A stretch of 5,158 nucleotides of DNA from Candidatus Acidiferrales bacterium (GCA_955651735.1 CATPAM010000162.1:1-5158); one strand, 5' to 3'. Positions 1 through 5,147 are shown, counted from the stretch's first letter. A program made the numbers and translations. Notes: generated by a model from the sequence alone, not told the origin.

Positions 1-499
1 CCAACGTTAACGTCGCCTTATCCAGAATTCCCAGCAGCAGTTGCCACAGCGCATCAGAAGCCTTCTCAATTTCGTCGAACAGCAAAAAAGACAGCTTCAG
101 CTTCTCCGTGTGGCTCTTGGCCAGCTCCTCCTGCGTAATCAGCGGATGGGTCTCCCGATGGCCCAAATATCCCGGCGGCGAGCCGATCAGCTTGGCGATT
201 TCGTGGGAGTGCTGGAATTCCGCGCAGTCGACCTTAATTACCGCGCGCGCGTCTTGAAACAATATCTCCGCAGCCGCTTCCACAATGCGCGTTTTGCCCG
301 ACCCCGTCGGCCCGAGGAACAGCAGATTCCCCACCGGCCGTCCCGGAGAGTTCAAGCCGGCGCAAAATACCTGGTAGAGGTCGACCAGCGATTGCACCCC
401 TTCTTCCTGGCCGACGATCTTGGAGCGCAGCGCCGTCTGAAATTCCAGCGTATCCGTGCTGCGCTGGTTTGGATCGAGTGGCAGTATCTGTTCACTCAT
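1..499 (-). CDS. Clp/Hsp100-type AAA+ ATPase, partial (C-terminus beyond window)
   Basis: The first 166 residues are present; the gene runs off the left edge. The protein is an AAA+ ATPase of the ClpA/ClpB second-domain kind, which use ATP hydrolysis to thread or remodel protein substrates in the cytoplasm. Visible: a short lead with IVGQEEGV (residues 28-35), the usual entry to a Clp AAA+ module; Walker A GPTGSGKT (63-70); a GSPPGYLG stretch (106-113) matching the substrate-gripping pore loop of Clp D2 domains; and Walker B FLLFDE (138-143) followed by IEKA. There is no N-terminal Clp repeat domain and no first AAA+ module, so this looks like a single-module protein, unlike two-module ClpA/ClpB. 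The ATG at 499 is chosen because AGGAGG (510-505) lies five bases upstream. It follows the small gene at 510-950 by 10 bases. Substrate and any protease partner cannot be told; sensor and C-terminal regions are outside the window. Confidence 0.9.
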   Translation of the reverse strand, partial: MSEQILPLDPNQRSTDTLEFQTALRSKIVGQEEGVQSLVDLYQVFCAGLNSPGRPVGNLLFLGPTGSGKTRIVEAAAEILFQDARAVIKVDCAEFQHSHEIAKLIGSPPGYLGHRETHPLITQEELAKSHTEKLKLSFLLFDEIEKASDALWQLLLGILDKATLTL

Positions 500-504
500 G
501 GCTG

Positions 505-512
505 CCTCCTTA
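505..512 (-). promoter_or_regulatory. Shine-Dalgarno of the AAA+ gene fused with the upstream stop codon
   Basis: On the minus strand the sequence TAAGGAGG contains both the TAA stop of the upstream small gene (512-510) and a near-perfect Shine-Dalgarno, five bases before the ATG at 499. Ribosomes ending the first gene finish on the initiation site of the second, which implies translational coupling of the two proteins. Confidence 0.8.
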
Positions 513-950
513 GCGCCTGCGCAAATGCGCAGCCGCTACACCAAATCGACCCCGCCCGTGGTCAAACTGGGCGAGCTTGACCTGCAGCGTGGACTGCAGA
601 AGCCGCAACTGTACCAGCAGCTCCCGCGCCACCGCGGGTGATTCAGAAATTCGGAGTATCGGCGGAAACAAATCCGCAAGGTCCATATTCAACGTTCGCA
701 AAGCCGCCACCAATTTTTGGACCGCCGGCGAATCCGGATCCCCCAAGTCCAGGTGACTGTTGATCTGCTCGCGCAGAGCTCGCCAGTTGAGCTCCACAAA
801 TGGGTGTTTCTTCGAGACCTCGCGCACCACGCGTTCCGTGATTCGCGCCCGGTCGCCTAGTCGTGCCAGGTGCAGTTGCAGCACTTTGCCGCCGCGGCGC
901 ACGTTGTGCACTAGGTAGAAAGCGTTTCCTTTGCGGCGAACGAAAGCCAT
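510..950 (-). CDS. 146-residue protein of unknown function, paired with AAA+ ATPase
   Basis: I do not recognise a named family. From the ATG at 950 the protein has 146 residues. Residues 9-32 (NAFYLVHNVRRGGKVLQLHL plus ARLG) read as two short beta strands with a basic turn; this resembles the YLVxxxRxxGKVxQxxLAxLG hairpin found at the start of some transposases and other small bacterial proteins, but no catalytic part of a transposase follows. Residues 36-65 are basic and probably helical; 70-130 are leucine-rich and helical, and the end is arginine-rich (final HLRRR). No signal peptide or membrane segment is visible. The frame stays open upstream to 1103, but the ATG at 950 is preferred because GGGGTGAG (962-955) precedes it at four bases and the extra residues look like non-coding sequence. 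It lies 10 bases upstream of the AAA+ gene and may be an adaptor or partner of that ATPase; this is inference from context only. Confidence 0.75.
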   Translation of the reverse strand: MAFVRRKGNAFYLVHNVRRGGKVLQLHLARLGDRARITERVVREVSKKHPFVELNWRALREQINSHLDLGDPDSPAVQKLVAALRTLNMDLADLFPPILRISESPAVARELLVQLRLLQSTLQVKLAQFDHGRGRFGVAAAHLRRR

Positions 951-980
951 GACACTCACCCCGCAACTTCCAGCGTACCC

Positions 981-1003
981 GTAGTGTACTGTACTTCCAC
1001 TAC
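981..1003. promoter_or_regulatory. Inverted repeat GTAGTG-N11-CACTAC, candidate operator
   Basis: Perfect 6-bp arms (981-986 and 998-1003) flank an 11-base centre that itself contains GTAC motifs. The repeat covers the predicted -10 box and most of the spacer of the minus-strand promoter, where a dimeric repressor would typically sit. The regulator is unknown; it could be the 146-residue product itself, but nothing in the sequence proves that. Confidence 0.35.
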
Positions 1004-1012
1004 AGCCTTCAA
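983..1012 (-). promoter_or_regulatory. Possible sigma-70-type promoter of the small protein/AAA+ unit
   Basis: On the minus strand TTGAAG (1012-1007) and TACACT (988-983) are separated by 18 bases, close to the TTGACA/TATAAT pattern. Transcription would start near 976, giving a leader of about 26 bases that includes the GGGGTGAG ribosome site. The match is moderate, and a chance match cannot be excluded. Confidence 0.35.
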
Positions 1013-1426
1013 CGTCCGTTTCGTACCAGCGCGCAAATTGCTCCCAAAGCGTTACCCCTGCGTCGCCATCGCATTGGCTTTCGCGTTTCCAGCGCAACTG
1101 CAAACATTCGCAGATGGACTCGAAGATACGCGACGCGATTCAACTTCCTTCATCACTTTTCTTGCTGCGGTCCATTTGTTTTGCGCATCCAATCTGTTTC
1201 AGCGCGTCACCCTACACTTACTTAGATGCGTCGGCGCGCAATATGCTACCCGTATTCCATCTTGCGCTTTGCTTTGCCCTGTCACTTTTTTGTCTTTCAC
1301 GGCTTCTTCCGTAATTTGGAGCGCAAGATATCAAACACGGTGGCCGCTGCTTTGTCGTTGCTGTGGAGCAATGCCGCCACAATTTAGTAGCATGCTGCTG
1401 ACGCAGCGAATGGGGTGGGTAAAAAA

Positions 1427-1741
1427 ATGTCCTGGGATCCGGTCTATCGGCTTGTGAAACAAATTCCGCGCGGCAGGGTTTTATCCTATGGGGCGTTAGC
1501 CAAAGCCCTGCACCTGCGCGGCGGCGCACGCAGCGCCGGGCGCGCCATGGCCGCCACTCCTTCTGGAAAAGGAATTCCCTGGCATCGTGTGGTCGGTGAG
1601 CGCGGCAAAATCCTCATCCGCGAGCCTTACGCCTCGCTGCAGAAAAAACTCCTCGAATCCGAAGGCGTCAAAGTCGTCGAATCTCGCGTCGATCTAAAAA
1701 CTCATCTCTGGACTCCTCCAGCTGAGAAGCGCGCCAAGTAA
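1427..1741 (+). CDS. atl: Alkyltransferase-like (ATL) DNA-damage recognition protein
   Basis: The 104-residue product is the DNA-binding domain of the O6-alkylguanine-DNA alkyltransferase family without the usual N-terminal domain. The family signature PCHRV appears here as PWHRVV (51-56): tryptophan 52 replaces the alkyl-accepting cysteine, the defining change of ATL proteins such as E. coli YbaZ. Such proteins cannot remove the alkyl group; they bind O6-alkylguanine, flip it out and hand the lesion to nucleotide excision repair. Other family marks are IPRGRVLSYGALAKAL (13-28, start of the helix-turn-helix region) and ARSAGRAMAATP (34-45), where R35 is a good candidate for the base-flipping arginine finger. 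ATG 1427 is preferred over an in-frame GTG at 1415 because it gives a start two residues before the conserved domain and has a G-rich stretch (1412-1419) at ribosome-site distance. The gene stands alone, 89 bases before the exporter gene. Confidence 0.9.
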   Translation: MSWDPVYRLVKQIPRGRVLSYGALAKALHLRGGARSAGRAMAATPSGKGIPWHRVVGERGKILIREPYASLQKKLLESEGVKVVESRVDLKTHLWTPPAEKRAK

Positions 1742-1809
1742 CGAATCGAAGGGCCGCAAACCACTGCAAAAATGGCCCTGTGCAGCTACGGCAAATCGTC
1801 AATCTACGC

Positions 1810-1815
1810 TATCCT
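1810..1815 (+). promoter_or_regulatory. Candidate -10 box for the ABC exporter operon
   Basis: TATCCT lies 15 bases before the ATG at 1831, which would put the transcript start only about nine bases from the start codon. No recognisable -35 box is seen 17 bases upstream and there is no Shine-Dalgarno before 1831, consistent with a very short or absent leader. The evidence is weak on its own; the similar spacing at 5136-5148 gives it some support. Confidence 0.25.
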
Positions 1816-1830
1816 ATCCGCTTGCCGGTC

Positions 1831-2751
1831 ATGCCCGAACCCATTCTGCAAGTAGATAATCTGGTCAAGCACTACGGCGACGTCCAAGCCGTGCGCGGCG
1901 TCAGCTTCACCGTCGACGAAGGCGAAGTTTTCGGCCTGCTCGGTCCCAACGGTGCCGGCAAGACCACCACCGTCGAAATCCTCGAGGGCTTGCGCAATCC
2001 CGATGGCGGCTTCGTCCGCGTTTGCGGCTTCGATCCGCAGATCAACTCTCGCGAACTGAAACATGAAATCGGCGCCGCTCTGCAGTCCACTGCCCTGCCC
2101 GACAAGCTGCGCGTCATGGAAGCGCTCCGCCTCTTCGCCAGCTTTTACAAGCGCCGCCGCGACCCCGAAGACCTGCTCAGGCGCTTCGGCCTGGAAGAAA
2201 AGCGCAACACCTACTACAGCCAGCTTTCCGGCGGACAGAAACAGCGGCTCGCCCTGGCCATGGCGCTGCTAAGCGACCCGCGCGTTTTGTTTTTCGACGA
2301 GCCCACCGCCGGCCTCGACCCGCAGGTCCGCCGCGAAATCTACGACATCATCGAAGAGCTGCGCCGCGAGAAGAAAACCATCCTCATGACCACCCACTAC
2401 ATCGAAGAAGCCGAGCGCCTCTGCGACCGCGTGGCCATCGTCGATCACGGCAAAGTCATCGCCCTCGGTTCGCCCCGCGAACTCAAGCAGCGCTCCGGCG
2501 GAAAAACGCGCATTGAAGTCAAGCTGGCCAGGCCCGCCGCAAACGGCGCGCTGCGCAACCTGGAAGGCGTCGTCGATGCCCGCGAGATGGACGGCACCTA
2601 CGTCCTGCAAACCCAGCGCCCCCCGCAAGCCATCGTCTCCCTCGTCAAGCACCTCGAAGCCGAAGGCAATGAGCTCGTCAGTCTCGAAATCGCCACGCCC
2701 TCCCTCGAAGACGTCTTCATCGAAATGACCGGAAGGAGGCTACGCGATTGA
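1831..2751 (+). CDS. ABC-2 type exporter, ATP-binding protein
   Basis: This 306-residue ATPase powers an ABC exporter at the cytoplasmic face of the inner membrane, working as a dimer with the permease encoded next. All nucleotide-binding motifs are intact: Walker A GPNGAGKT (38-45), Q-loop glutamine 85, signature LSGGQ (132-136), Walker B VLFFDE (152-157, catalytic E157), D-loop GLD (161-163) and switch histidine 189. The tail from about 228 to 306, ending SLEDVFIEMTGRRLRD, is the C-terminal extension typical of the CcmA/DrrA drug- and lipid-exporter ATPases. ATG 1831 is preferred: it starts six residues before the first conserved strand (LQVDNLVKHYG), while the in-frame GTG at 1780 adds 17 residues unlike the family. 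No Shine-Dalgarno is seen. The stop overlaps the permease start. The substrate cannot be read from the sequence; drugs, antibiotics or lipids are the usual ones in this family. Confidence 0.93.
   Translation: MPEPILQVDNLVKHYGDVQAVRGVSFTVDEGEVFGLLGPNGAGKTTTVEILEGLRNPDGGFVRVCGFDPQINSRELKHEIGAALQSTALPDKLRVMEALRLFASFYKRRRDPEDLLRRFGLEEKRNTYYSQLSGGQKQRLALAMALLSDPRVLFFDEPTAGLDPQVRREIYDIIEELRREKKTILMTTHYIEEAERLCDRVAIVDHGKVIALGSPRELKQRSGGKTRIEVKLARPAANGALRNLEGVVDAREMDGTYVLQTQRPPQAIVSLVKHLEAEGNELVSLEIATPSLEDVFIEMTGRRLRD
2733..2739 (+). promoter_or_regulatory. Shine-Dalgarno that fixes the TTG start of the permease
   Basis: AAGGAGG ends eight bases before the TTG at 2748. It lies inside the last codons of the ATPase gene and is the reason to accept TTG as the true start: that codon overlaps the ATPase stop TGA (2749-2751) as TTGA, a classical coupled junction. 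Confidence 0.75.
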
Positions 2752-3713
2752 GCAACTTTGCCAGCCTCACACGCATGCGCATTCAACTCGCTCTGCGCAA
2801 CAAAATGTTTTTCTTCTTCAGCGTCGTCTTCCCCCTCGGCATGTTTTTTCTCTACGCCGGCATCTTCGCCAAGGGCAATCCGCGCGTCGTCAGCTTCTTC
2901 CTCGGCCCGGTGATCTCTCTCAACGTCATGGGCAGCTTCTGGGGCCTCAGCGCCATGCTCGTCACGTTTCGCGAGCAAGGAATTCTCCGCCGCTTTCACG
3001 TAACTCCCGTCACCTCCACCGACATGTTGGCCTCCAGCATCCTCGCCAACTACTTGCTCACCCTCCCCACCGTCTTCATCGAACTGCTTTTCGCTCGCGT
3101 GATCTTCCATGTCGCGAATCTTGGCGATCTGCTTTCGCTGTTTGTCCTCGTCACCGTCGGCACCGTCGCCTTCGCTTCCCTCGGCCTGGTGGTCGCCAGC
3201 GTCACCAATACGATGCAAGAAACGCAAGTCCTCAACCAACTTCTCTGGCTCCCATTGATTTTTCTTTCCGGCGCCACGCTCCCCATCGCTTTTCTCCCGA
3301 AAGTTGCGCAGCGCGTCGCCGTGTTCCTCCCCGCCACCTACCTGGTCGCCGGCCTGCAAAACGCCATGTATTCCTCTTTTCCCGTCTGGAAGCTGCTCAC
3401 TCAGATTCTTTCGCTCTTCTTCTGGACCGTTCTCACCTTCTTCGTCGCCGCGCAACTCTTTCGCTGGGAGCCGGAATCCAAAATCCCGCGCAATGCCAAG
3501 CTCTGGGCCCTCGCCACCGCTCTTCCCTTCTTTCTCCTGGGCGTTTGGGAAAACAAGAATGGACAAATCCTCACGCAGGCTCAAGCCGCGTATCGCTCCC
3601 TCGATCAACCCGCAAAATCCGATCATCCGCCCAAGACTCAGCAGCCCGGATCCGATTCACCCTCCATGCGCACCTTGCCCCCCTCCAAAAAGGACGCCCA
3701 ACCGCAACCCTAA
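2748..3713 (+). CDS. ABC-2 type exporter, permease with C-terminal extension
   Basis: The 321-residue inner-membrane protein is the transport channel partner of the ATPase just upstream. Hydrophobic segments lie near residues 20-40, 46-71, 95-120, 127-151, 162-184, 213-238 and 251-267. Family marks of ABC-2 membrane proteins are REQGILRRFHVTPVTS (75-90), the cytoplasmic loop between segments 2 and 3 that contacts the ATPase, then LSGATLPIAFLP (173-184) and LPATYLVAGLQ (194-204) around the fifth segment. The usual family length is about 250 residues with six segments; here a seventh segment and a polar tail rich in proline, glutamine, serine and lysine (about 270-321) are added. With a cytoplasmic N-terminus, seven segments would place that tail outside the membrane. 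The start is a TTG overlapping the ATPase stop. The substrate is unknown. Confidence 0.9.
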   Translation: MSNFASLTRMRIQLALRNKMFFFFSVVFPLGMFFLYAGIFAKGNPRVVSFFLGPVISLNVMGSFWGLSAMLVTFREQGILRRFHVTPVTSTDMLASSILANYLLTLPTVFIELLFARVIFHVANLGDLLSLFVLVTVGTVAFASLGLVVASVTNTMQETQVLNQLLWLPLIFLSGATLPIAFLPKVAQRVAVFLPATYLVAGLQNAMYSSFPVWKLLTQILSLFFWTVLTFFVAAQLFRWEPESKIPRNAKLWALATALPFFLLGVWENKNGQILTQAQAAYRSLDQPAKSDHPPKTQQPGSDSPSMRTLPPSKKDAQPQP

Positions 3714-3735
3714 CCGCGCCGTGCAAACTAAGTTG

Positions 3736-3774
3736 TCGTCCTGAGGGCACCCGATGAGGGTGCCGGAAGGACCT
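3736..3774. repeat. Palindromic interspersed repeat / hairpin after the exporter operon
   Basis: A perfect 7-bp stem GGCACCC/GGGTGCC (3746-3752 and 3758-3764) with loop GATGA is enclosed by a second 5-bp stem GTCCT/AGGAC (3738-3742 and 3768-3772). The outer part (GTCCTGAG, then GAAGGAC) resembles the motif copies found after ilvE at 4865-4881 and nearby. It lies 25 bases past the permease stop. No T-run follows, so it is better described as a REP-like element than an intrinsic terminator, although it could still protect or end the transcript. Confidence 0.6.
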
Positions 3775-3850
3775 CAACCGCAAGTGCTTGGCGCAAACCT
3801 GACCCCGCCAATTTGTCTTTCCCCCGCCGTTCGCTGGTACTTTCCTCCGA

Positions 3851-3879
3851 TTGACGCCTCCCCACCTCTCCCGTATTCT
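3851..3879 (+). promoter_or_regulatory. Sigma-70-type promoter of ilvE
   Basis: TTGACG (3851-3856) and TATTCT (3874-3879) are separated by exactly 17 bases, each one or two bases from consensus. Transcription would start near 3886, leaving about 20 leader bases with the ribosome site GAGGAG (3896-3901) five bases before the ATG. The leader is too short for a leucine/isoleucine attenuator or T-box. Confidence 0.65.
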
Positions 3880-3906
3880 GCAATTGCATCGCACCGAGGA
3901 GCGCAC

Positions 3907-4854
3907 ATGCCCATCACCAAGACTGAAAAAATCTGGCACAACGGAAAATTCATAAACTGGGACGACGCCACACTCCACGTTCTCTCCCACGTCGTCAGCT
4001 ACGCCTCCGCGGTCTTCGAAGGCATTCGCTGCTACGAAACCAAGCAAGGCCCCGCCATTTTTCGTCTGCGCGAACACATGCAGCGTCTCATCAACTCCGC
4101 GAAAATCTATCGCATGGAGCTGCCCTTCGCGCTCGACGATTTCTGCAACACCGCCACTGAACTCGTGCGCCTCAACAAACTCACCTCCTGCTACGTCAAG
4201 CCCATCGTCCTCCGAGGCTACGGCGAAGTCGGCGTCAATCCGCTTAGCTCCCCAATCGACATCTACATGGCCTGCTGGTTCTGGGGTGCGTACCTCGGTC
4301 CGGAAGCGCTCGCAAAAGGTGTCGATGTCGGCGTCAGCTCCTGGACGCGCATCGCTCCCAACACGCTTCCCGCTATGTCCAAAGCTGCCGCCAACTACAT
4401 GAACTCGCAGCTCATTCGCATGGAAGCCAGCTTCAACGGCTACACCGAAGGCATCGCCCTCGATACCGAAGGCCACGTCAGCGAAGGCTCCGGCATGAAC
4501 GTCTTCCTCGTTCACGACGGCACGCTCTACACCCCGCCGCTCGCCACCAGCATCTTGCCCGGCATCACCCGTGACACCGTCGTGAGAATCGCGGAAGACT
4601 TGAAGATCCCCGTCAAGGAATCCGTCATTCCGCGGGAGATGCTCTATATCGCGGACGAAGTCTTTTTTGTTGGCACCGCCGTCGAGATCACCCCCATCCG
4701 TTCCGTGGATCACATCCAGGTGGGCAAAGGCGTCGCCGGCCCCATCACCCGCAAACTCCAGGAAGAATTTTTCGCCATTACCAGCGGCACCAAGCCCGAC
4801 CGCCACAACTGGCTAACACCCGTAACCGCCCCCGTAACCGCCGCCTCCCGGTAG
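3907..4854 (+). CDS. ilvE: Branched-chain amino-acid aminotransferase
   Basis: The 315-residue enzyme performs the last step of valine, isoleucine and leucine synthesis and the first step of their breakdown: reversible transfer of the amino group between the branched-chain 2-oxoacid and glutamate, using pyridoxal phosphate in the cytoplasm. It is a fold-type IV (class IV) aminotransferase close to E. coli IlvE in length and sequence. Visible: FEGIRCYET (38-46), REHMQRL (55-61, with R60 the likely phosphate contact), the Schiff-base lysine K159 in SKAAANYMNSQL (158-169), Y164, E193 in SEGSG (192-196), LPGITRD (217-223), and the ADEVFFVGTAVEITPIRSVD stretch (249-268). The numbers match the E. 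coli catalytic residues almost exactly. ATG 3907 has GAGGAG five bases upstream; the open frame reaches back to 3754, but those 51 residues read through the promoter and repeat. It appears monocistronic. D-amino-acid aminotransferase is the only near alternative and fits less well. Confidence 0.96.
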   Translation: MPITKTEKIWHNGKFINWDDATLHVLSHVVSYASAVFEGIRCYETKQGPAIFRLREHMQRLINSAKIYRMELPFALDDFCNTATELVRLNKLTSCYVKPIVLRGYGEVGVNPLSSPIDIYMACWFWGAYLGPEALAKGVDVGVSSWTRIAPNTLPAMSKAAANYMNSQLIRMEASFNGYTEGIALDTEGHVSEGSGMNVFLVHDGTLYTPPLATSILPGITRDTVVRIAEDLKIPVKESVIPREMLYIADEVFFVGTAVEITPIRSVDHIQVGKGVAGPITRKLQEEFFAITSGTKPDRHNWLTPVTAPVTAASR

Positions 4855-4896
4855 CGCCGGCTTGTCCTGAGCTGCGAAGGGCATCTTCTTTACCTT

Positions 4897-4924
4897 TACT
4901 GAGCCTCGAATACTGAGCCTCGAA
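4897..4924 (+). repeat. Perfect tandem duplication of a 14-bp unit
   Basis: TACTGAGCCTCGAA occurs twice with no spacer (4897-4910 and 4911-4924), followed by GGG. The unit is itself a version of the CTGAGC-CGAAGGG motif seen at 4865-4881 (CCTGAGCTGCGAAGGG) and, degenerate, at 5040-5058 (CCCTGAGCTTCGCCGGG). Confidence 0.8.
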
Positions 4925-4949
4925 GGGCCGGGCCTGGATTTCTGTCGCA

Positions 4950-4985
4950 GGGCGCAGCCCGCCTGCGGCAGGCACTGCTGCGCCC
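4950..4985. repeat. Nested hairpin, 8-bp outer and 5-6-bp inner stems
   Basis: GGGCGCAG (4950-4957) pairs perfectly with CTGCGCCC (4978-4985); inside it GCCTGC (4961-4966) faces GCAGGC (4968-4973). A competing pairing exists between CAGCCC (4955-4960) and GGGCTG (4991-4996). No T-run follows on either strand, so a standard intrinsic terminator is not supported. It may be a REP-like element or serve as an RNA 3' end for ilvE. Confidence 0.55.
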
Positions 4986-5084
4986 CATCTGGGCTGGATG
5001 TAAGCGTGTTCGCTACGCTCTTCTCCGTGCCCTCTGTTTACCCTGAGCTTCGCCGGGTGCTCTGCCCTCCATCCGCGGCGCTTG

Positions 5085-5110
5085 CCCCGACCCGGTCGGG
5101 GTGTTAAATC
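5085..5110 (+). terminator. Strong GC hairpin, possible terminator upstream of the last gene
   Basis: CCCCGAC (5085-5091) and GTCGGGG (5095-5101) form a perfect 7-bp stem with a CCG loop. The bases that follow (TGTTAAATCTTT) are T-rich but not a clean run, so termination would be imperfect. It lies 230 bases after ilvE and may insulate the downstream gene from read-through. Confidence 0.4.
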
Positions 5111-5135
5111 TTTCCCACCCCACCCTTTCCTCGGC

Positions 5136-5141
5136 TAGAAT
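5136..5141 (+). promoter_or_regulatory. -10 box placing the transcript start at the ATG
   Basis: TAGAAT differs from TATAAT by one base and ends six bases before the ATG at 5148. The usual distance from the -10 box puts the first transcribed base at about 5148, that is, a leaderless mRNA. No -35 box stands out in the pyrimidine-rich sequence upstream. Confidence 0.5.
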
Positions 5142-5147
5142 CCCGCC

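Larger units (their letters stand above)
951..1426. other. Intergenic region between divergent units, no gene supported
   Basis: About 476 bases separate the divergent starts at 950 (minus) and 1427 (plus). The end nearest the minus-strand gene holds the candidate promoter and inverted repeat. From about 1140 to 1320 the plus strand is pyrimidine-rich, with runs such as CACTTTTTTG. Open frames on both strands here give cysteine- and serine-rich translations with no recognisable motif and no good ribosome site, so I reject them. A small hairpin GCTGC-TGAC-GCAGC lies at 1394-1407, just before the ATL gene. The length is large for a promoter spacer; a small RNA or a decayed gene is possible but not visible. 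Confidence 0.5.
4855..5147. other. Repeat- and hairpin-rich spacer, no gene supported
   Basis: This 293-base spacer separates ilvE from the next gene. In order it holds repeat motif copies (4865-4881), a tandem 14-bp duplication (4897-4924), a nested hairpin (4950-4985), a weak hairpin AGCGT/ACGCT (5003-5007 and 5015-5019), a further degenerate motif copy (5040-5058), a strong GC hairpin (5085-5101), and a pyrimidine-rich stretch leading to a -10 box. Open frames here are short, lack ribosome sites and run through the repeats. Confidence 0.6.

Noticed and set aside
41..580. 179-codon plus-strand frame at the left end
   Set aside because: It is antisense to the AAA+ gene, whose Walker A, Walker B and pore-loop motifs are clear on the minus strand.
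1352..1388. Promoter for the ATL gene
   Set aside because: TTGCTG or TTGTCG can be paired with AATTTA or TTTAGT, but either the -10 match or the spacing is poor, so no promoter is called.
984..1457. 157-codon plus-strand frame in the 951-1426 gap
   Set aside because: Cysteine- and serine-rich with no motif or ribosome site, it overlaps the start of the ATL gene and begins inside the minus-strand promoter.
1750..1779. Intrinsic terminator after the ATL gene
   Set aside because: AGGGCC and GGCCCT form only a 6-bp stem with an 18-base loop and no T-run follows.
2598..3626. 342-codon open frame on the minus strand across the exporter permease
   Set aside because: The translation is a low-complexity E/G/D-rich string produced by the antisense of hydrophobic codons; the plus-strand permease explains the region.
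3754..3906. 51-residue N-terminal extension of IlvE
   Set aside because: It reads through the palindromic repeat and the TTGACG/TATTCT promoter, and E. coli IlvE numbering matches a start at 3907.
3571..4806. 411-codon open frame on the minus strand across ilvE
   Set aside because: It is antisense to a gene with unmistakable family motifs, is rich in G, D, A and V as expected from reading C-ending codons backwards, and has no ribosome site or known motif.
4865..5058. CRISPR-like array from repeated TGAGC/CGAAGG units
   Set aside because: Units are 14-17 bp, two are directly adjacent without spacers, spacing is irregular and no cas gene is nearby.
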